From: Burkholderiaceae bacterium
GTDB lineage: Bacteria; Pseudomonadota; Gammaproteobacteria; Burkholderiales; Burkholderiaceae_C
Assembly (NCBI GenBank): GCA_019751915.1
Contig: JAIEMS010000031.1
Span: 123,415 to 187,414, forward strand
DNA length: 64,000 nt
Direction of reading: 5' to 3'
The position numbers and the translations under genes are program-made. Positions 48,477 through 58,348 of this stretch are shown in pieces; position 1 is the stretch's first letter, and every line of letters begins with the position of its first letter. The notes under the pieces were generated by a model that saw nothing but the letters and a program-made list of their open reading frames with translations, was not told the origin of the DNA and made no database searches.

Positions 48477-49550
48477 ATGAGCCGCTTTTGGAGTGCCGTT
48501 GTTCACGGCCTGACCCCTTATGTTCCGGGCGAGCAGCCCAAGATTGATAACCTCGTTAAGCTCAACACCAACGAACATCCCTACGGCCCCTCGCCACGGG
48601 CTTTAGAGGCCATTGCGGGCGCAACCAACGACAGCCTGCGCCTGTACCCCGACCCCAATGCCGATGCACTCAGGGCGGCACTGGCACAGCGCTACGGTTT
48701 GCAAGCGCAGCAAATTTTTGTCGGCAACGGCTCCGATGAGGTGCTGGGCCATGCTTTCATGGCGCTGCTCAAGCACGACCAGCCGTTGTGGTTTCCTGAC
48801 ATCACCTACAGCTTTTACCCGGTGTATTGCGGCTTGTATGGCATTGCACACCGGGCGGTGCCGCTGACCGAGGACTATGCGATCTGCGCGGATGACTACC
48901 TGCCCCGTGCCGGCCAGCAGGCCGGTGCCATTGTTTTTCCGAACCCGAACGCCCCGACCGGGCGGCCCTTGGCGTTGGCCGAGGTCGAGCGCATCGTTGC
49001 GGGCAACCCCGATGCTGTGGTGTTACTCGACGAAGCTTATGTTGATTTTGGTGGCGAAAGCGCCCTGACGCTGATCGACAAATACCCCAATTTGCTGGTG
49101 GTACACACCTTCTCCAAGAGCCGCTCGTTGGCTGGTTTGCGCGTCGGTTTTGCCGCTGGGCACCCGGCGCTGATTGAGGCGCTGGAGCGGGTCAAGAACA
49201 GCTTTAATTCGTACCCCTTGGGCAAGCTGGCACTGGCCGGTGCCGTGGCCTCGGTGCAGGACGATGCCTACTTTCAAGAAAGCTGCCGCAAAGTGATTGC
49301 CACGCGCCAAACGCTGGTGGCACACATGACGGCGCTGGGTTTTGAGGTGCTGCCATCGGCGGCCAACTTCATCTTTGCCCGCCATCCGGGGCATGATGCC
49401 AGTGCGCTGGCGGCTGCGCTGCGCCAGCGCGCCATCCTCGTGCGGCATTTCAAGCAAGCCCGCATCGACCAGTTTTTGCGTATCACGGTCGGTACCGATG
49501 CACAGTGCCAAACGCTGGTCAACGCGCTGGGCGAGATTTTGGCCGGTTAA
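48477..49550 (+). CDS. hisC: Histidinol-phosphate aminotransferase
   Basis: PLP enzyme that converts imidazole acetol phosphate to histidinol phosphate. It has 357 residues with NEHPYGPSP near the start, [10 protein letters not shown], the D-x-AYVDF motif and the PLP-binding Lys214 in [17 protein letters not shown] chose ATG 48477 ([10 protein letters not shown]). Unlike the other his genes it is on the plus strand, between hisB and hisD, and ends in its own terminator. Confidence 0.96.
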   Translation: MSRFWSAVVHGLTPYVPGEQPKIDNLVKLNTNEHPYGPSPRALEAIAGATNDSLRLYPDPNADALRAALAQRYGLQAQQIFVGNGSDEVLGHAFMALLKHDQPLWFPDITYSFYPVYCGLYGIAHRAVPLTEDYAICADDYLPRAGQQAGAIVFPNPNAPTGRPLALAEVERIVAGNPDAVVLLDEAYVDFGGESALTLIDKYPNLLVVHTFSKSRSLAGLRVGFAAGHPALIEALERVKNSFNSYPLGKLALAGAVASVQDDAYFQESCRKVIATRQTLVAHMTALGFEVLPSAANFIFARHPGHDASALAAALRQRAILVRHFKQARIDQFLRITVGTDAQCQTLVNALGEILAG

Positions 49551-49553
49551 TGC

Positions 49554-49585
49554 AAAAAGGGGCGGCTTTGGGGCCGCCCCTTTTT
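49554..49585. terminator. Bidirectional terminator between hisC and the phasin gene
   Basis: AAAAAGGGGCGGC / GCCGCCCCTTTTT: a perfect 13-bp inverted repeat with a six-base loop and T-runs on both strands. It serves the convergent hisC and phasin genes. Confidence 0.93.
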
Positions 49586-49609
49586 CGATATGTGCCCTGC
49601 CAAGGAAGC

Positions 49610-50149
49610 TTAGGCGCCCTTAGAGGTCGTCTTAGTGGCTTTGGCGACCACGTCGGTGACTTGGGTTTGCGCTTGGGTCATGGCTTGTTTCGTCGCTGCT
49701 TGGGCCGAATCCATGAATTTTTGGCCGGTGGCGGCCATGTTCTTGAATGCTTCTGCGAAAGCTTCGCCGCCAGCGGGGACGTTCTTCGCCAACGACTCCA
49801 TGGCTGCGCTGAAAGTCTGTTGCACGCCACCCATTTTGCCTTGGGAGACTTTTGCCAACTCTGCGTTGGTTTGCGAGGCAATTTCGTACACCGTGCGGCC
49901 ATAGGTGGCCGCTTTTTCGGCCAAAGGACGGGCCAGTTCAGATTGGGCGGCCAGCGCTTCTTGGGGTGTTTTGGCAGACGCTGCTGCTTGGAGCGAACCC
50001 AGCGAGTCGTTCAACAAGGCCTTGCTGGTGGCTAAATTGAGGTCGGTGAGTTTTTCAAAGCCAGCGTAGGCGGTCAGTGCCAGATTGCTGAAGTCGGCAG
50101 CAGCATCTTTGCCGGCAGCAGTGAATTGTTCAGGGTTGAATTGGTACAT
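49610..50149 (-). CDS. phaP: Phasin (PHA granule-associated protein)
   Basis: Coats polyhydroxyalkanoate storage granules. The 179-residue protein is helical, Ala/Lys-rich and Cys-free, starts MYQFNPEQFTAAGKDAAADF and has the phasin core TDLNLATSKALLNDSL near 34-49. GAGGAG precedes the start. No PHA synthase gene is in this window. It sits between hisC and hisD, outside the usual his order. Confidence 0.9.
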   Translation of the reverse strand: MYQFNPEQFTAAGKDAAADFSNLALTAYAGFEKLTDLNLATSKALLNDSLGSLQAAASAKTPQEALAAQSELARPLAEKAATYGRTVYEIASQTNAELAKVSQGKMGGVQQTFSAAMESLAKNVPAGGEAFAEAFKNMAATGQKFMDSAQAATKQAMTQAQTQVTDVVAKATKTTSKGA

Positions 50150-50260
50150 GGAGACTCCTCAAAGGTGGAAACAATGCCTCTGTGCCAGCAAATTGTTGCA
50201 GCGCAGCATGGGACTCCATATTACCGCGAAAGTATGACAAAGGTGCGACTGGGTACGGCA

Positions 50261-51577
50261 TCAAGGGGTGGTCAGGCGCATTTCGGCGGCCCGTGCATGG
50301 GCTTGCAGGCCTTCGCCGTGGGCAATGACGCTGGCAATACGGCCCAGTGCCTGAGCGCCTTGCGCACTGACTTCAATCAGGCTGCTGCGTTTTTGGAAGT
50401 CGTACACCCCCAGCGGCGAACTAAACCGCGCCGTGCCCGAAGTGGGCAGCACATGGTTCGGCCCAGCGCAGTAGTCGCCCAAACTCTCGCTGGTGTAAGC
50501 ACCTAAAAAAATTGCTCCGGCGTGGCGCAGTAGTGGCTCCCAGCGGTGCGGCTCGTGGCTGCTGACCTCTAAGTGTTCTGGGGCAATACGGTTGGAGATG
50601 TCGCAGGCTTCTTCCATGCTGCGGGTTTGGATCAGTGCACCCCGACCTGTCAGGCTTTTGGCGATGATCTCGGCGCGTGGCATTTCTGGCAGCAAGCGGT
50701 CAATGGCGGCCTGCACTGCATCAAGGTAAGCCGCATCGGGGCACAGCAAGATGCTTTGGGCCATTTCGTCGTGTTCGGCTTGGCTGAACAAATCCATTGC
50801 CACCCAGTCGGGGGGGGTGCTGCCATCAGCGAGCACCAAAATCTCGCTGGGGCCGGCAATCATGTCGATACCGACGGTACCAAAAACGTGCTTTTTGGCA
50901 CTGGCAACATAGGCGTTGCCGGGGCCGGTGATTTTATCGACCTTGGGCACGGTTTGGGTGCCGTAGGCCAGCGCTGCCACGGCTTGCGCACCGCCGATAG
51001 TGAAGGCCCGCGTGACACCTGCGACGTAGGCGGCGGCCAGCACCAGTGCATTTTTTTCGCCGCGTGGGGTCGGTACCACCATGATGATTTCACCTACTCC
51101 AGCGACGTGCGCCGGAATAGCGTTCATCAACACGCTTGACGGATAAGCCGCCTTGCCTCCGGGCACATAGATGCCAACGCGGTCTAAGGGTGTGACCTTC
51201 TGGCCGAGCAAGCTGCCGTCTTCATCGCGGTAGCTCCAGCTTTCGCCAGACGCTTTTTTTTGTGCCTCGTGGTAGCGGCGCACCCGTGCTGCCGCTGCCT
51301 GCAATGCCTCGCGCTGGGCCGCAGGAATGGCATCAAAGGCTGCGCGCAACTCGGCTTGTGTCAGTTCAAGCGCCGCCATGTTGGGCACGTCCAGACCATC
51401 AAAGCGGGCGGTGGTTTCCAGCAAAGCCACGTCACCGCGTTGGCGGACATCGGCAAGAATGTCGGCCACGCGCTGCTCGATCGCGGCATCGGTGTCGGCA
51501 GACCAGTGCAGGCGGGCCTGAAAGTCGGCTTCAAAACAGGCGCTGTCGGTGCGCAGGCGGGCGGGCGTGGCTTGCAT
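50261..51577 (-). CDS. hisD: Histidinol dehydrogenase
   Basis: Last two oxidation steps to histidine, zinc-dependent. The 438-residue protein has the family signature [20 protein letters not shown] near 230-250, the QAEHDE zinc-ligand region and the [10 protein letters not shown] segment. In the standard order it would be followed by hisC; here a phasin gene follows on the same strand. Confidence 0.97.
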   Translation of the reverse strand: MQATPARLRTDSACFEADFQARLHWSADTDAAIEQRVADILADVRQRGDVALLETTARFDGLDVPNMAALELTQAELRAAFDAIPAAQREALQAAAARVRRYHEAQKKASGESWSYRDEDGSLLGQKVTPLDRVGIYVPGGKAAYPSSVLMNAIPAHVAGVGEIIMVVPTPRGEKNALVLAAAYVAGVTRAFTIGGAQAVAALAYGTQTVPKVDKITGPGNAYVASAKKHVFGTVGIDMIAGPSEILVLADGSTPPDWVAMDLFSQAEHDEMAQSILLCPDAAYLDAVQAAIDRLLPEMPRAEIIAKSLTGRGALIQTRSMEEACDISNRIAPEHLEVSSHEPHRWEPLLRHAGAIFLGAYTSESLGDYCAGPNHVLPTSGTARFSSPLGVYDFQKRSSLIEVSAQGAQALGRIASVIAHGEGLQAHARAAEMRLTTP

Positions 51578-51606
51578 GGTTTTTATCTCAAGATCGGGTC
51601 GGTGGC

Positions 51607-51972
51607 TTATTCGGTGTCAGCAGAGACGTCGCCCGTTTTACGGTTGTAACGCAGGGTGATTTTATCGAGTTCGCACAGGTTAAAGCCTTCCCATTCGACT
51701 TCGGAGTCGTCGTCAGCAAACACGACTTTGATGTCTTGCACACAATTTTTGGTGTCGCCAAAAGTAAATTTGCGCCAAGCGTTGTTGGCCAGTTGGTTGC
51801 TGCCCAAACGATCCCGGCCCCAGTTGTTCTTGTGGGTGGGTGACACATAAACTTGGTCGATTGGGTAACCTGTGCGGTTAGCCAAAATAAAGTCGGCATC
51901 ACCGGCAAACGACGCGCCGCTGACAGCTAACAAGCCCAGCAAAACTACTTTTTTGAACATACGAACCTTCAT
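51607..51972 (-). CDS. Small secreted protein of unknown function
   Basis: A 121-residue protein with a signal peptide ([20 protein letters not shown], cut after about residue 23) and a short beta-rich domain: [27 protein letters not shown], and two cysteines in KNCVQDIK and FNLCELDK that could form a disulfide. I recall similar proteins in this family of bacteria, often mislabelled. A start four codons later (MFKK) is also possible. It lies between hisG and hisD on the same strand and is not a his enzyme. Confidence 0.75.
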   Translation of the reverse strand: MKVRMFKKVVLLGLLAVSGASFAGDADFILANRTGYPIDQVYVSPTHKNNWGRDRLGSNQLANNAWRKFTFGDTKNCVQDIKVVFADDDSEVEWEGFNLCELDKITLRYNRKTGDVSADTE

Positions 51973-52078
51973 CAGTTAAATAATCAATGCACTGAGCAAC
52001 ATGCCCAGCACGGGGGCGATTGTGTCCTTGCATTCCCCCGGCTGGCAAGAACGCTGACAGGCAGGCGTTTGATTTTGC

Positions 52079-52744
52079 TCAGGACTGTGCCGGAATCACG
52101 GAAGCAAAGGCATCAATGATGCGCCGCAGTGGGGCTTGCTTGAGTTTGAGGGCGGCTTGGTTGACCACCAAGTGCGAGCTGATGTCCATGATGCGTTCGA
52201 CCTCGACCAAATGGTTGGCCTTGAGGGTGTTGCCGGTCGAGACCAAATCGACAATCGCATCGGCCATTCCGGTCAAAGGGGCCAGCTCCATGCTGCCATA
52301 GAGCTTGATTAAATCAACGTGAACGCCCTTGCTGGCAAAGAACTCGCGGGCAATGGCGGTGTATTTGGTTGCTACCGTCAAGCGCGAGCCTTGGCGCACG
52401 GCTTGGGCGTAATCAAAATCGGCCCGTACCGCCACGCTGACGCGGCATTTGGCAATTTGTAAATCCAGCGGCAGGTACAGGCCTGAGCGGGCAGCACCAC
52501 CCCAGTCGGCACTGTGTTCAATCAAGGTATCTTTGCCGCAGACACCCATGTCTGCACCACCGTGTTGGACGTAAGTGGGCACATCGGTGGCCCGCACCAG
52601 CACGACGCGCACGTCGGGGCGGTTGGTGGGCAAAATCAGCTTGCGGGATTTTTCAGGGTCTTCGAGGACTTCTATGCCAGCCACAGCCAGCAGCGGCATG
52701 ATTTCATCAAAAATGCGGCCTTTGGAAAGAGCAAGGGTAATCAT
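52079..52744 (-). CDS. hisG: ATP phosphoribosyltransferase, short form
   Basis: First, regulated step of histidine synthesis. The 221-residue protein starts [19 protein letters not shown] and has the [13 protein letters not shown] and the phosphate-binding [13 protein letters not shown] segments. It lacks the C-terminal regulatory domain of the long form, so it should need the HisZ partner, which is not in the window. The start shares a base with the murA stop. Confidence 0.96.
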   Translation of the reverse strand: MITLALSKGRIFDEIMPLLAVAGIEVLEDPEKSRKLILPTNRPDVRVVLVRATDVPTYVQHGGADMGVCGKDTLIEHSADWGGAARSGLYLPLDLQIAKCRVSVAVRADFDYAQAVRQGSRLTVATKYTAIAREFFASKGVHVDLIKLYGSMELAPLTGMADAIVDLVSTGNTLKANHLVEVERIMDISSHLVVNQAALKLKQAPLRRIIDAFASVIPAQS

Positions 52745-54021
52745 CAGATTCTTTCAATGTCAGCGCCAATGCCGCGTAATTTGGCTTCCATGCGGTCATA
52801 GCCCCGGTCAAGGTGGTAAATGCGCTCAATCAGGGTTTCGCCTTCGGCCACCAGTCCGGCAATCACCAAGCTGGCCGAAGCGCGTAAGTCGGTCGCCATG
52901 ACAGTCGCCCCGGACAAGCGCGCGGTAGTTCCCAGCCCTTCAATCACGGCAACGCGGCCATCGATCTGAATGTGCGCACCCAAGCGCACCAGCTCGTTGA
53001 CGTGCATGAAGCGGTTTTCAAAAATGGTTTCGGTCACGGTGGCGGTGCCCTGCGCTACGCAGTTGAGCGCCATAAATTGGGCCTGCATGTCGGTCGGAAA
53101 GCCGGGGTATTCGGTGGTGCGAAACGTCTGTGCTTTGAGGCGTGCGGCCCCGGGGCTTTGCACCCGAATGCCACCGTCTTGGGCCTGCACTTTGACACCG
53201 GCATCGTGCAGTTTGTCGATGACGGCATCCAGGTGGTCGGCACGGGCATGGCGCAGCAGCACATCGCCGCCGGCCACTGCCACGGCGCACAAAAAGGTGC
53301 CCGCTTCAATCCGGTCAGCGACCACGGCGTGGGTACAAGCGTGCAGTTTTTCGACACCACGGATGCGAATGCGGCTGCTGCCGTGGCCTTCAATCTGCGC
53401 ACCCATCGCGATCAGCATTTCAGCCAAGTCGGTGATTTCGGGTTCTTGGGCGGCGTTTTCGAGGATGGTTTCGCCCTCCGCCAAGGCTGCGGCCATCAGA
53501 AAATTCTCGGTGCCCGTCACGGTGACCATGTCGGTGGTGATGTGCGCACCCTTCAGGCGTGTCCAGCCAGTGGGCAGTTTGGCAATCATGTAGCCGTGCT
53601 CGACGGAGATTTCAGCCCCCATGGCTTGCAAGCCCTTGATGTGCTGATCGACTGGGCGCGAACCAATGGCGCAGCCACCGGGCAGCGATACCCGTGCCTG
53701 CCCAAAACGCGCCAGCAGCGGCCCCAGCGCCAGCACCGACGCGCGCATGGTTTTGACCAATTCGTAGGGCGCTTCGGGGTTGGAGAGTCCGCTGGCATCC
53801 ATGCGCACGCCGCCGTTGTCGTCGCGCTCGGCGACCACGCCCATGTTGCGAATCAGCTTGAGCATGGTCGCCACGTCCTGCAGACGCGGCACATTGGTCA
53901 GCGTGACCGGCTCGGCAGTCAAAAGGGCCGCGCACAGCTCAGGCAAGGCAGCGTTTTTGGCACCAGAGACCAGCACTTCGCCTTGCAGAGGCCGACCTCC
54001 GCGAATGAGGAGTTTGTCCAT
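52744..54021 (-). CDS. murA: UDP-N-acetylglucosamine 1-carboxyvinyltransferase
   Basis: First committed step of peptidoglycan precursor synthesis. It has 425 residues with Lys22 ([11 protein letters not shown]) and the catalytic, fosfomycin-target Cys117 in [15 protein letters not shown]. It overlaps hisG by one base; the bolA-murA-hisG order is typical of betaproteobacteria. Confidence 0.97.
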   Translation of the reverse strand: MDKLLIRGGRPLQGEVLVSGAKNAALPELCAALLTAEPVTLTNVPRLQDVATMLKLIRNMGVVAERDDNGGVRMDASGLSNPEAPYELVKTMRASVLALGPLLARFGQARVSLPGGCAIGSRPVDQHIKGLQAMGAEISVEHGYMIAKLPTGWTRLKGAHITTDMVTVTGTENFLMAAALAEGETILENAAQEPEITDLAEMLIAMGAQIEGHGSSRIRIRGVEKLHACTHAVVADRIEAGTFLCAVAVAGGDVLLRHARADHLDAVIDKLHDAGVKVQAQDGGIRVQSPGAARLKAQTFRTTEYPGFPTDMQAQFMALNCVAQGTATVTETIFENRFMHVNELVRLGAHIQIDGRVAVIEGLGTTARLSGATVMATDLRASASLVIAGLVAEGETLIERIYHLDRGYDRMEAKLRGIGADIERI

Positions 54022-54062
54022 AGCTCAAAACCCAGGAAAAAAGAGAAATTAGAGACAAAATA

Positions 54063-54105
54063 GCCCACTAGCGCCCGATGCTGCTGCACTAGTAGCTATA
54101 AAAAA
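54063..54105. repeat. Dispersed intergenic repeat between murA and bolA
   Basis: CCCACTAGCGCCCGATGCTG then CACTAGTAGCTATAAAAAAC: CTAGCGC module and AGTAGCTAT module in the usual order. Confidence 0.6.
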
Positions 54106-54131
54106 CAGAGCGTATTGGGTTAAAACTGCGT

Positions 54132-54377
54132 TCAGTCGCCCGATTGGGCTTGCCACTCTGCGGGGGTAAAAGTTTTCATAGAGAGTGCATGCACTTCGTC
54201 GGTGTGCATCTTTTGCCCCAGCGTGGCATAAACGCGTTGGTGGCGGGCAATAGGGCGCTTGCCTTCAAACTCAGACGAGACAATGGTGGCGTACCAATGG
54301 CGGCCATCGCCTTCGAGGGTCAGGTGTTGGCACACCAAGCCGGTGCTAATGAGGTGCTGGATTTGTTCGGCGGTCAT
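54132..54377 (-). CDS. BolA family protein (IbaG-like)
   Basis: An 81-residue BolA-fold protein with GDGRHWYATIVSSEF, the RHQRVYATLGQKM segment and a C-terminal HALSMKTFTPAEW. BolA proteins bind monothiol glutaredoxins and iron-sulfur clusters; the position beside murA and the mla operon fits the IbaG (YrbA) subgroup. I chose ATG 54377 with CGGAG upstream. Confidence 0.9.
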   Translation of the reverse strand: MTAEQIQHLISTGLVCQHLTLEGDGRHWYATIVSSEFEGKRPIARHQRVYATLGQKMHTDEVHALSMKTFTPAEWQAQSGD

Positions 54378-54428
54378 GTCAAGGCTCCGGGGGTGGCGCA
54401 AAAAAACGGTATCTGCGGGTGCAAAGGT

Positions 54429-55184
54429 TCAGGAACGAATTTTGTAGCCAGTGCGCAGCAAGTGCAGGGCCAGCGCGCTGACGCACAACCAAGCTGTGCC
54501 CACAATGGCCAAACTGAGCCACGGCGAGGCATCGCTCTGCCCAAAAAAGCCATAGCGAAACCCATCAATCATGTAGAAAAACGGATTCAGATGGCTCATC
54601 TTCTGCCAAAACGGTGGCAAAGAATGGATCGAATAAAACACCCCTGACAAAAACGTCATGGGCACGATGATGAAATTTTGGAATGCTGCCATCTGGTCAA
54701 ATTTTTCGGCCCAGAGTCCGGCAATCAGCCCCAGCGTACCCAGCAGTGCTGCGCCCAGCAGGGCAAACAGCACAATCCACAGCGGCGCAGCGAGCTGCGG
54801 CGTGGAAAAGCCCAGCGTAATCACGAAAACGCCCAGCCCCACCACCAAACCGCGCACCACCGACGAGCCTACATAAGCCACAAACCATGCCCAATGCGAC
54901 AGCGGAGTCAGCAGCAAAAACACCAAATTGCCCATGATTTTGCTTTGCACCAAACTCGAGGAGCTGTTGGCAAAGGCGTTTTGCAGCACGCTCATCATCA
55001 CCAAACCGGGCACCAAAAAAGTGGCGTAGTCGATGCGGTCATAGACCTTGACATGGTCTTGCATCACATGGCCAAAAATGAGCAGGTACAGCGCTGCCGT
55101 CAGCACCGGCGCAGCGACGGTTTGGAAGCTCACCTTCCAAAAGCGCAGCACCTCTTTGTAGAACAGCATTTGCCAGCCGGTCAT
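54429..55184 (-). CDS. ABC-2 type transporter permease (YadH-like)
   Basis: Membrane part of an ABC exporter: 251 residues with six hydrophobic segments and the ABC-2 motif FLSGVFYSIHSLPPFWQKMS followed by HLNPFFYMIDGFRYGFFG. The start overlaps the ATPase stop by four bases. The substrate is unknown; the pair resembles YadGH and sits between mlaB and bolA as in many betaproteobacteria. Confidence 0.9.
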   Translation of the reverse strand: MTGWQMLFYKEVLRFWKVSFQTVAAPVLTAALYLLIFGHVMQDHVKVYDRIDYATFLVPGLVMMSVLQNAFANSSSSLVQSKIMGNLVFLLLTPLSHWAWFVAYVGSSVVRGLVVGLGVFVITLGFSTPQLAAPLWIVLFALLGAALLGTLGLIAGLWAEKFDQMAAFQNFIIVPMTFLSGVFYSIHSLPPFWQKMSHLNPFFYMIDGFRYGFFGQSDASPWLSLAIVGTAWLCVSALALHLLRTGYKIRS

Positions 55185-56101
55185 GCGCTACGCCCTCCGG
55201 TGGCCGAGGCCATCACACTCAAAAATACGTCTTCAAGGTCGGCGCGGCGAATCTCCACATCTTGCACCTCGACACCGGCCTCGCGCAGTGCGGCCAAATG
55301 GCGCTCAATCTCGGCGGTATCGTGGGCCACCAGTTGCACCACGCGCCCGGTAATGCGCGCTTGCGCTGCCAGCGCTGCGGGCAAAGGGCTGTCGGTTTTG
55401 AACACCAGCACATTGCCCGATGCCGCCTTGAGCAGCGCGCTGGTGCGGTCGAGCGCTACCACCCGCCCGCTCTTGAGCATGGCGATGCGCCCGCACAGTG
55501 CCTCGGCTTCTTCAAGGTAATGGGTCGTGAGCAGCACCGTATGGCCTTCTTTGTTCAGGCGGGCAATAAAGTGCCACAACGTTTGGCGCAACTCGACATC
55601 GACCCCTGCTGTGGGTTCATCGAGCACGATGATCGGCGGCTTGTGTACCAGCGCTTGTGCCACCAGCACCCGGCGCTTCATGCCGCCCGAGAGTTGGCGC
55701 ATATTGGCCCCGGCCTTATCGGTCAGGCCTAAACTTTCGAGCAGTTCGTCGATCCACGCGTCGTTGTGCTTGACACCAAAATAACCCGACTGAAAGCGCA
55801 AGGCCTCGCGCACATTAAAGAAGGGATCAAACACCAGCTCTTGCGGCACGATGCCCAACTTGCGCCGGGCGGCGGCATAGTCGGTTTGGACATCGCTGCC
55901 ATGCACCAGTACCCGGCCACTGCTGGCGCGCGTCAGGCCCGCCAAAATGCTGATGAGCGTGGTTTTACCTGCTCCGTTGGGGCCAAGCAGGCCAAAGAAT
56001 TCACCCTCTGCAATGTCCAGCGTCACGCCATCGAGCGCGTGAAAGGGGCCTTGGGGGGTGGTGTAGGTCTTACAAACAGCTTGAAAAGAAATGGCGGGCA
56101 T
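55181..56101 (-). CDS. ABC transporter ATP-binding protein (YadG-like)
   Basis: A 306-residue ATPase with Walker A GPNGAGKTT near residues 39-47, signature LSGGMKRRVLVAQAL, Walker B IIVLDEPTAGVD and a switch His in LLTTHYLEEAE. The C-terminal 80 residues form an extra domain seen in exporters of this type. Works with the overlapping permease gene. Confidence 0.93.
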   Translation of the reverse strand: MPAISFQAVCKTYTTPQGPFHALDGVTLDIAEGEFFGLLGPNGAGKTTLISILAGLTRASSGRVLVHGSDVQTDYAAARRKLGIVPQELVFDPFFNVREALRFQSGYFGVKHNDAWIDELLESLGLTDKAGANMRQLSGGMKRRVLVAQALVHKPPIIVLDEPTAGVDVELRQTLWHFIARLNKEGHTVLLTTHYLEEAEALCGRIAMLKSGRVVALDRTSALLKAASGNVLVFKTDSPLPAALAAQARITGRVVQLVAHDTAEIERHLAALREAGVEVQDVEIRRADLEDVFLSVMASATGGRSA

Positions 56102-56119
56102 GGAAGCGGGTAATTTTAC

Positions 56120-56395
56120 TCAGGCCGTTGGCGCAGCCAACAGAGTATCGACACCATAGAGCACCGCCATGCCAGTCAGTGCCGACGGCAAACCCTGCAC
56201 AGCAAAGGTTTTTTGGGTTGCTAGCATCTGGCGGCGGCATTCGAGCAACACTGCCAGCGCGGAGGTGTCAAACACCTGTAGCGCACTGGCATTGACCACA
56301 GCCTGCGACCCGTTCTCGGCGCGCAAGCCCTGTAGCAATACAGCCAACACGCTGTTGGCTTGGCGGTGTGTCAGTTCGGCGGGCAAAGACAGCAT
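56120..56395 (-). CDS. mlaB: STAS-domain protein MlaB
   Basis: Cytoplasmic STAS subunit of the MlaFEDB phospholipid transporter. It has 91 residues with VVNASALQVFDTSALAVLLE, the STAS loop whose Ser/Thr contacts MlaF. It is the last gene of the mla operon, 16 bases after mlaC. Confidence 0.85.
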   Translation of the reverse strand: MLSLPAELTHRQANSVLAVLLQGLRAENGSQAVVNASALQVFDTSALAVLLECRRQMLATQKTFAVQGLPSALTGMAVLYGVDTLLAAPTA

Positions 56396-56411
56396 AGGTG
56401 CTTGCGCTGGC

Positions 56412-57053
56412 TCAGACTTTGCCTGCGTTGGCCTTGTTGCGCGCTACCAAGGTTTCAATCAAGCCATCGACACCTTTGGCATTGATTTCTTGGGCAAACT
56501 GGCTGCGGTAGGTTTCAACCAACCAAACGCCCAGTACATTCAGGTTGTAAATTTTCCAGCCCGCACCCACACCGGGGGTTTGCTCTAGGCGGTAATCCAG
56601 TTGCACTGGGTCGCCACGGCCACGCACCTCGGTGCGTACCAGCACATCTTTATCGTCCGGCGCAGCGCGCAGCGGTTTGACGGTAATGCTCTGGTCGCTC
56701 ACTTGGGCCAGCGCACCCGCATAGGTGCGTACCAGCAGTGTTTTAAATTCGTCTTGCAGGCGTTTTTGCTGTTCGGGGTTGGCTTGGCGCCAGCCGGGGC
56801 CGACGGCAGCAGCGGTCATGCGGCGAAAATTGACATGGGGCATGACCGTTTTATCGACCAGCACGATGATCTTGTCGGTATCACCCGCCTTGATCGCTTT
56901 GTCAGCGCGCAGTGCCTCTAGGGCCTCGCTTGAGAGGCGGCGCACCAGCACATCCGGGGCTTCATCGGCGGCACAGGCCGGTAATGCCAGCCCCAGCGAC
57001 AACACAGCAGCCAAACTGACCGCCATGCGGCCCAGAAAACGTCGGTTCATCAT
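56412..57053 (-). CDS. mlaC: Periplasmic phospholipid-binding protein MlaC
   Basis: Carries phospholipids across the periplasm between MlaA and the MlaFEDB complex. The 213-residue protein has a signal peptide (about 1-28) and the MlaC/Ttg2 fold: VMPHVNFRRMTAAAVGPGWR, DEFKTLLVRTYAGAL, KIYNLNVLGVWLVETYRSQF. It lies 17 bases after mlaA. Confidence 0.94.
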   Translation of the reverse strand: MMNRRFLGRMAVSLAAVLSLGLALPACAADEAPDVLVRRLSSEALEALRADKAIKAGDTDKIIVLVDKTVMPHVNFRRMTAAAVGPGWRQANPEQQKRLQDEFKTLLVRTYAGALAQVSDQSITVKPLRAAPDDKDVLVRTEVRGRGDPVQLDYRLEQTPGVGAGWKIYNLNVLGVWLVETYRSQFAQEINAKGVDGLIETLVARNKANAGKV

Positions 57054-57070
57054 GAATATCCTGTTGATTG

Positions 57071-57832
57071 CTACTCGGACTCAGACGGCAGCATGCCTGC
57101 ACCAGCGGCCTCGCCGGTTTCGTCCAAGGTTTCAGCCCTGCCTGCACGGGGTTCGCCGCTTTGCTGGCGTATTTGCAAGAACACATCGCGGGTAAAGCTG
57201 TATTTGTCCAGCGCTGCAGAATCGAGCACATTGCCCGCGCGCAAAAAGCCAGCGCGGGTATCGACAATGCGCAGCGCATACAGGCTGTTGCGCGCTGCCA
57301 CTGGCGTGACATCACCCAGTGCATTGCCTTGCCAATCGATGGGCAGGGCTACGGTGTCGCGCACCGTCGATGGCCCCAAAATGGGCAGCACCAGATAAGG
57401 CCCCGGTGGTACGCCCCAGCGCCCCAGTGTCAAGCCAAAGTCTTGTTTGTGGCGGTCAATGCCCATTTCGCTGGCGATATCAAACACACCGCCCAAACCA
57501 AAAACAGTATTGACGCTCAGGCGGGTAATGCTGTTGAGTGCGCCTTCGCCGCGTAGTTGCAGCAAATTATTCACAAACGACCACGCATCGCCCAAATTGG
57601 CAAAAAAATTGCTCACGCCGGTGCGTGCCAGCAAAGGAACGCCCTGTTGGTAGGCCGTAGCCACCGGTTTGAGCACCGCATCGTCAACGTTGTCGTTAAA
57701 GCGCGTCACGCTGCGGTTGTAGGTCTCCAGCGGATCACGCGGGTCGCCGTGCGGACTGCTGGCACAGCCAGCCAGTGCCAACACACACAAGGCCAGCGCA
57801 GGCTGGCGGCTTTTGGTAAGCAGAGAGGTCAT
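57071..57832 (-). CDS. mlaA: Outer-membrane lipoprotein MlaA (VacJ)
   Basis: Removes mislocalised phospholipids from the outer leaflet of the outer membrane. The 253-residue lipoprotein has a lipobox LALAGC (Cys23), DPLETYNRSVTRFND near the start, the FFANLGDAWSFVNNLLQLRG segment and LPILGPSTVRDTVALP. The start overlaps mlaD by four bases. In E. coli mlaA is separate from the mla operon; here it is inside. Confidence 0.95.
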   Translation of the reverse strand: MTSLLTKSRQPALALCVLALAGCASSPHGDPRDPLETYNRSVTRFNDNVDDAVLKPVATAYQQGVPLLARTGVSNFFANLGDAWSFVNNLLQLRGEGALNSITRLSVNTVFGLGGVFDIASEMGIDRHKQDFGLTLGRWGVPPGPYLVLPILGPSTVRDTVALPIDWQGNALGDVTPVAARNSLYALRIVDTRAGFLRAGNVLDSAALDKYSFTRDVFLQIRQQSGEPRAGRAETLDETGEAAGAGMLPSESE

Positions 57833-58314
57833 TTTTTGTCATTGGCCGCAGGAGGTGTGCCCTCGGCAGCCTTGCTGTAGAGAAATTGGCCGATGAGGTT
57901 TTCAAGCACCACGGCAGATTGGGTAGAAGCAACTCTGTCACCATCGGCCAAAGAAGCTTCATCGGCCCCGGCTTCAATGCCGACGTACTGTTCGCCCAGC
58001 AAGCCGCTGGTGAGAATTTTGAGGGAGCTGTCTTTAGGAAAGGCGTAGCGTTTTTGCAATGCCAGCGTGACGTTGGCCTGAAAGGTTTTGTCGTCAAAGG
58101 TAATGGATTCGATGCGCCCAACCACTACGCCAGCGCTGCGCACGGCGGCCTTGGGTTTGAGACCACCAATGTTGTCAAAGCGGGCCGTGACGCGGTAGCC
58201 AGACTCAAAGTGCAGGTTGAGTAAGTTGGCCGATTGCAATGCCAGAAATACCAGCGCCAGCGCCCCGAGTATGACAAACAAGCCCACCCAAACATCGTTT
58301 TTGGATTGTTGCAT
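57829..58314 (-). CDS. mlaD: MCE-domain protein MlaD
   Basis: Forms the periplasmic hexameric ring of the MlaFEDB complex. The 161-residue protein has an N-terminal membrane anchor (VWVGLFVILGALALVFLALQ) and one MCE domain (YRVTARFDNIGGLKPKAAVR ... GLLGEQYVGIEAG). Overlaps mlaA by four bases. Confidence 0.95.
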   Translation of the reverse strand: MQQSKNDVWVGLFVILGALALVFLALQSANLLNLHFESGYRVTARFDNIGGLKPKAAVRSAGVVVGRIESITFDDKTFQANVTLALQKRYAFPKDSSLKILTSGLLGEQYVGIEAGADEASLADGDRVASTQSAVVLENLIGQFLYSKAAEGTPPAANDKK

Positions 58315-58348
58315 TGATTTTTCCTTGTGTCGCCAGCGCGTGCTAGCG

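Noticed and set aside
48477..49550. hisC as a recently acquired foreign gene
   Set aside because: Base and codon use look like the neighbours and it occupies the normal hisC slot, so a local inversion explains it better.
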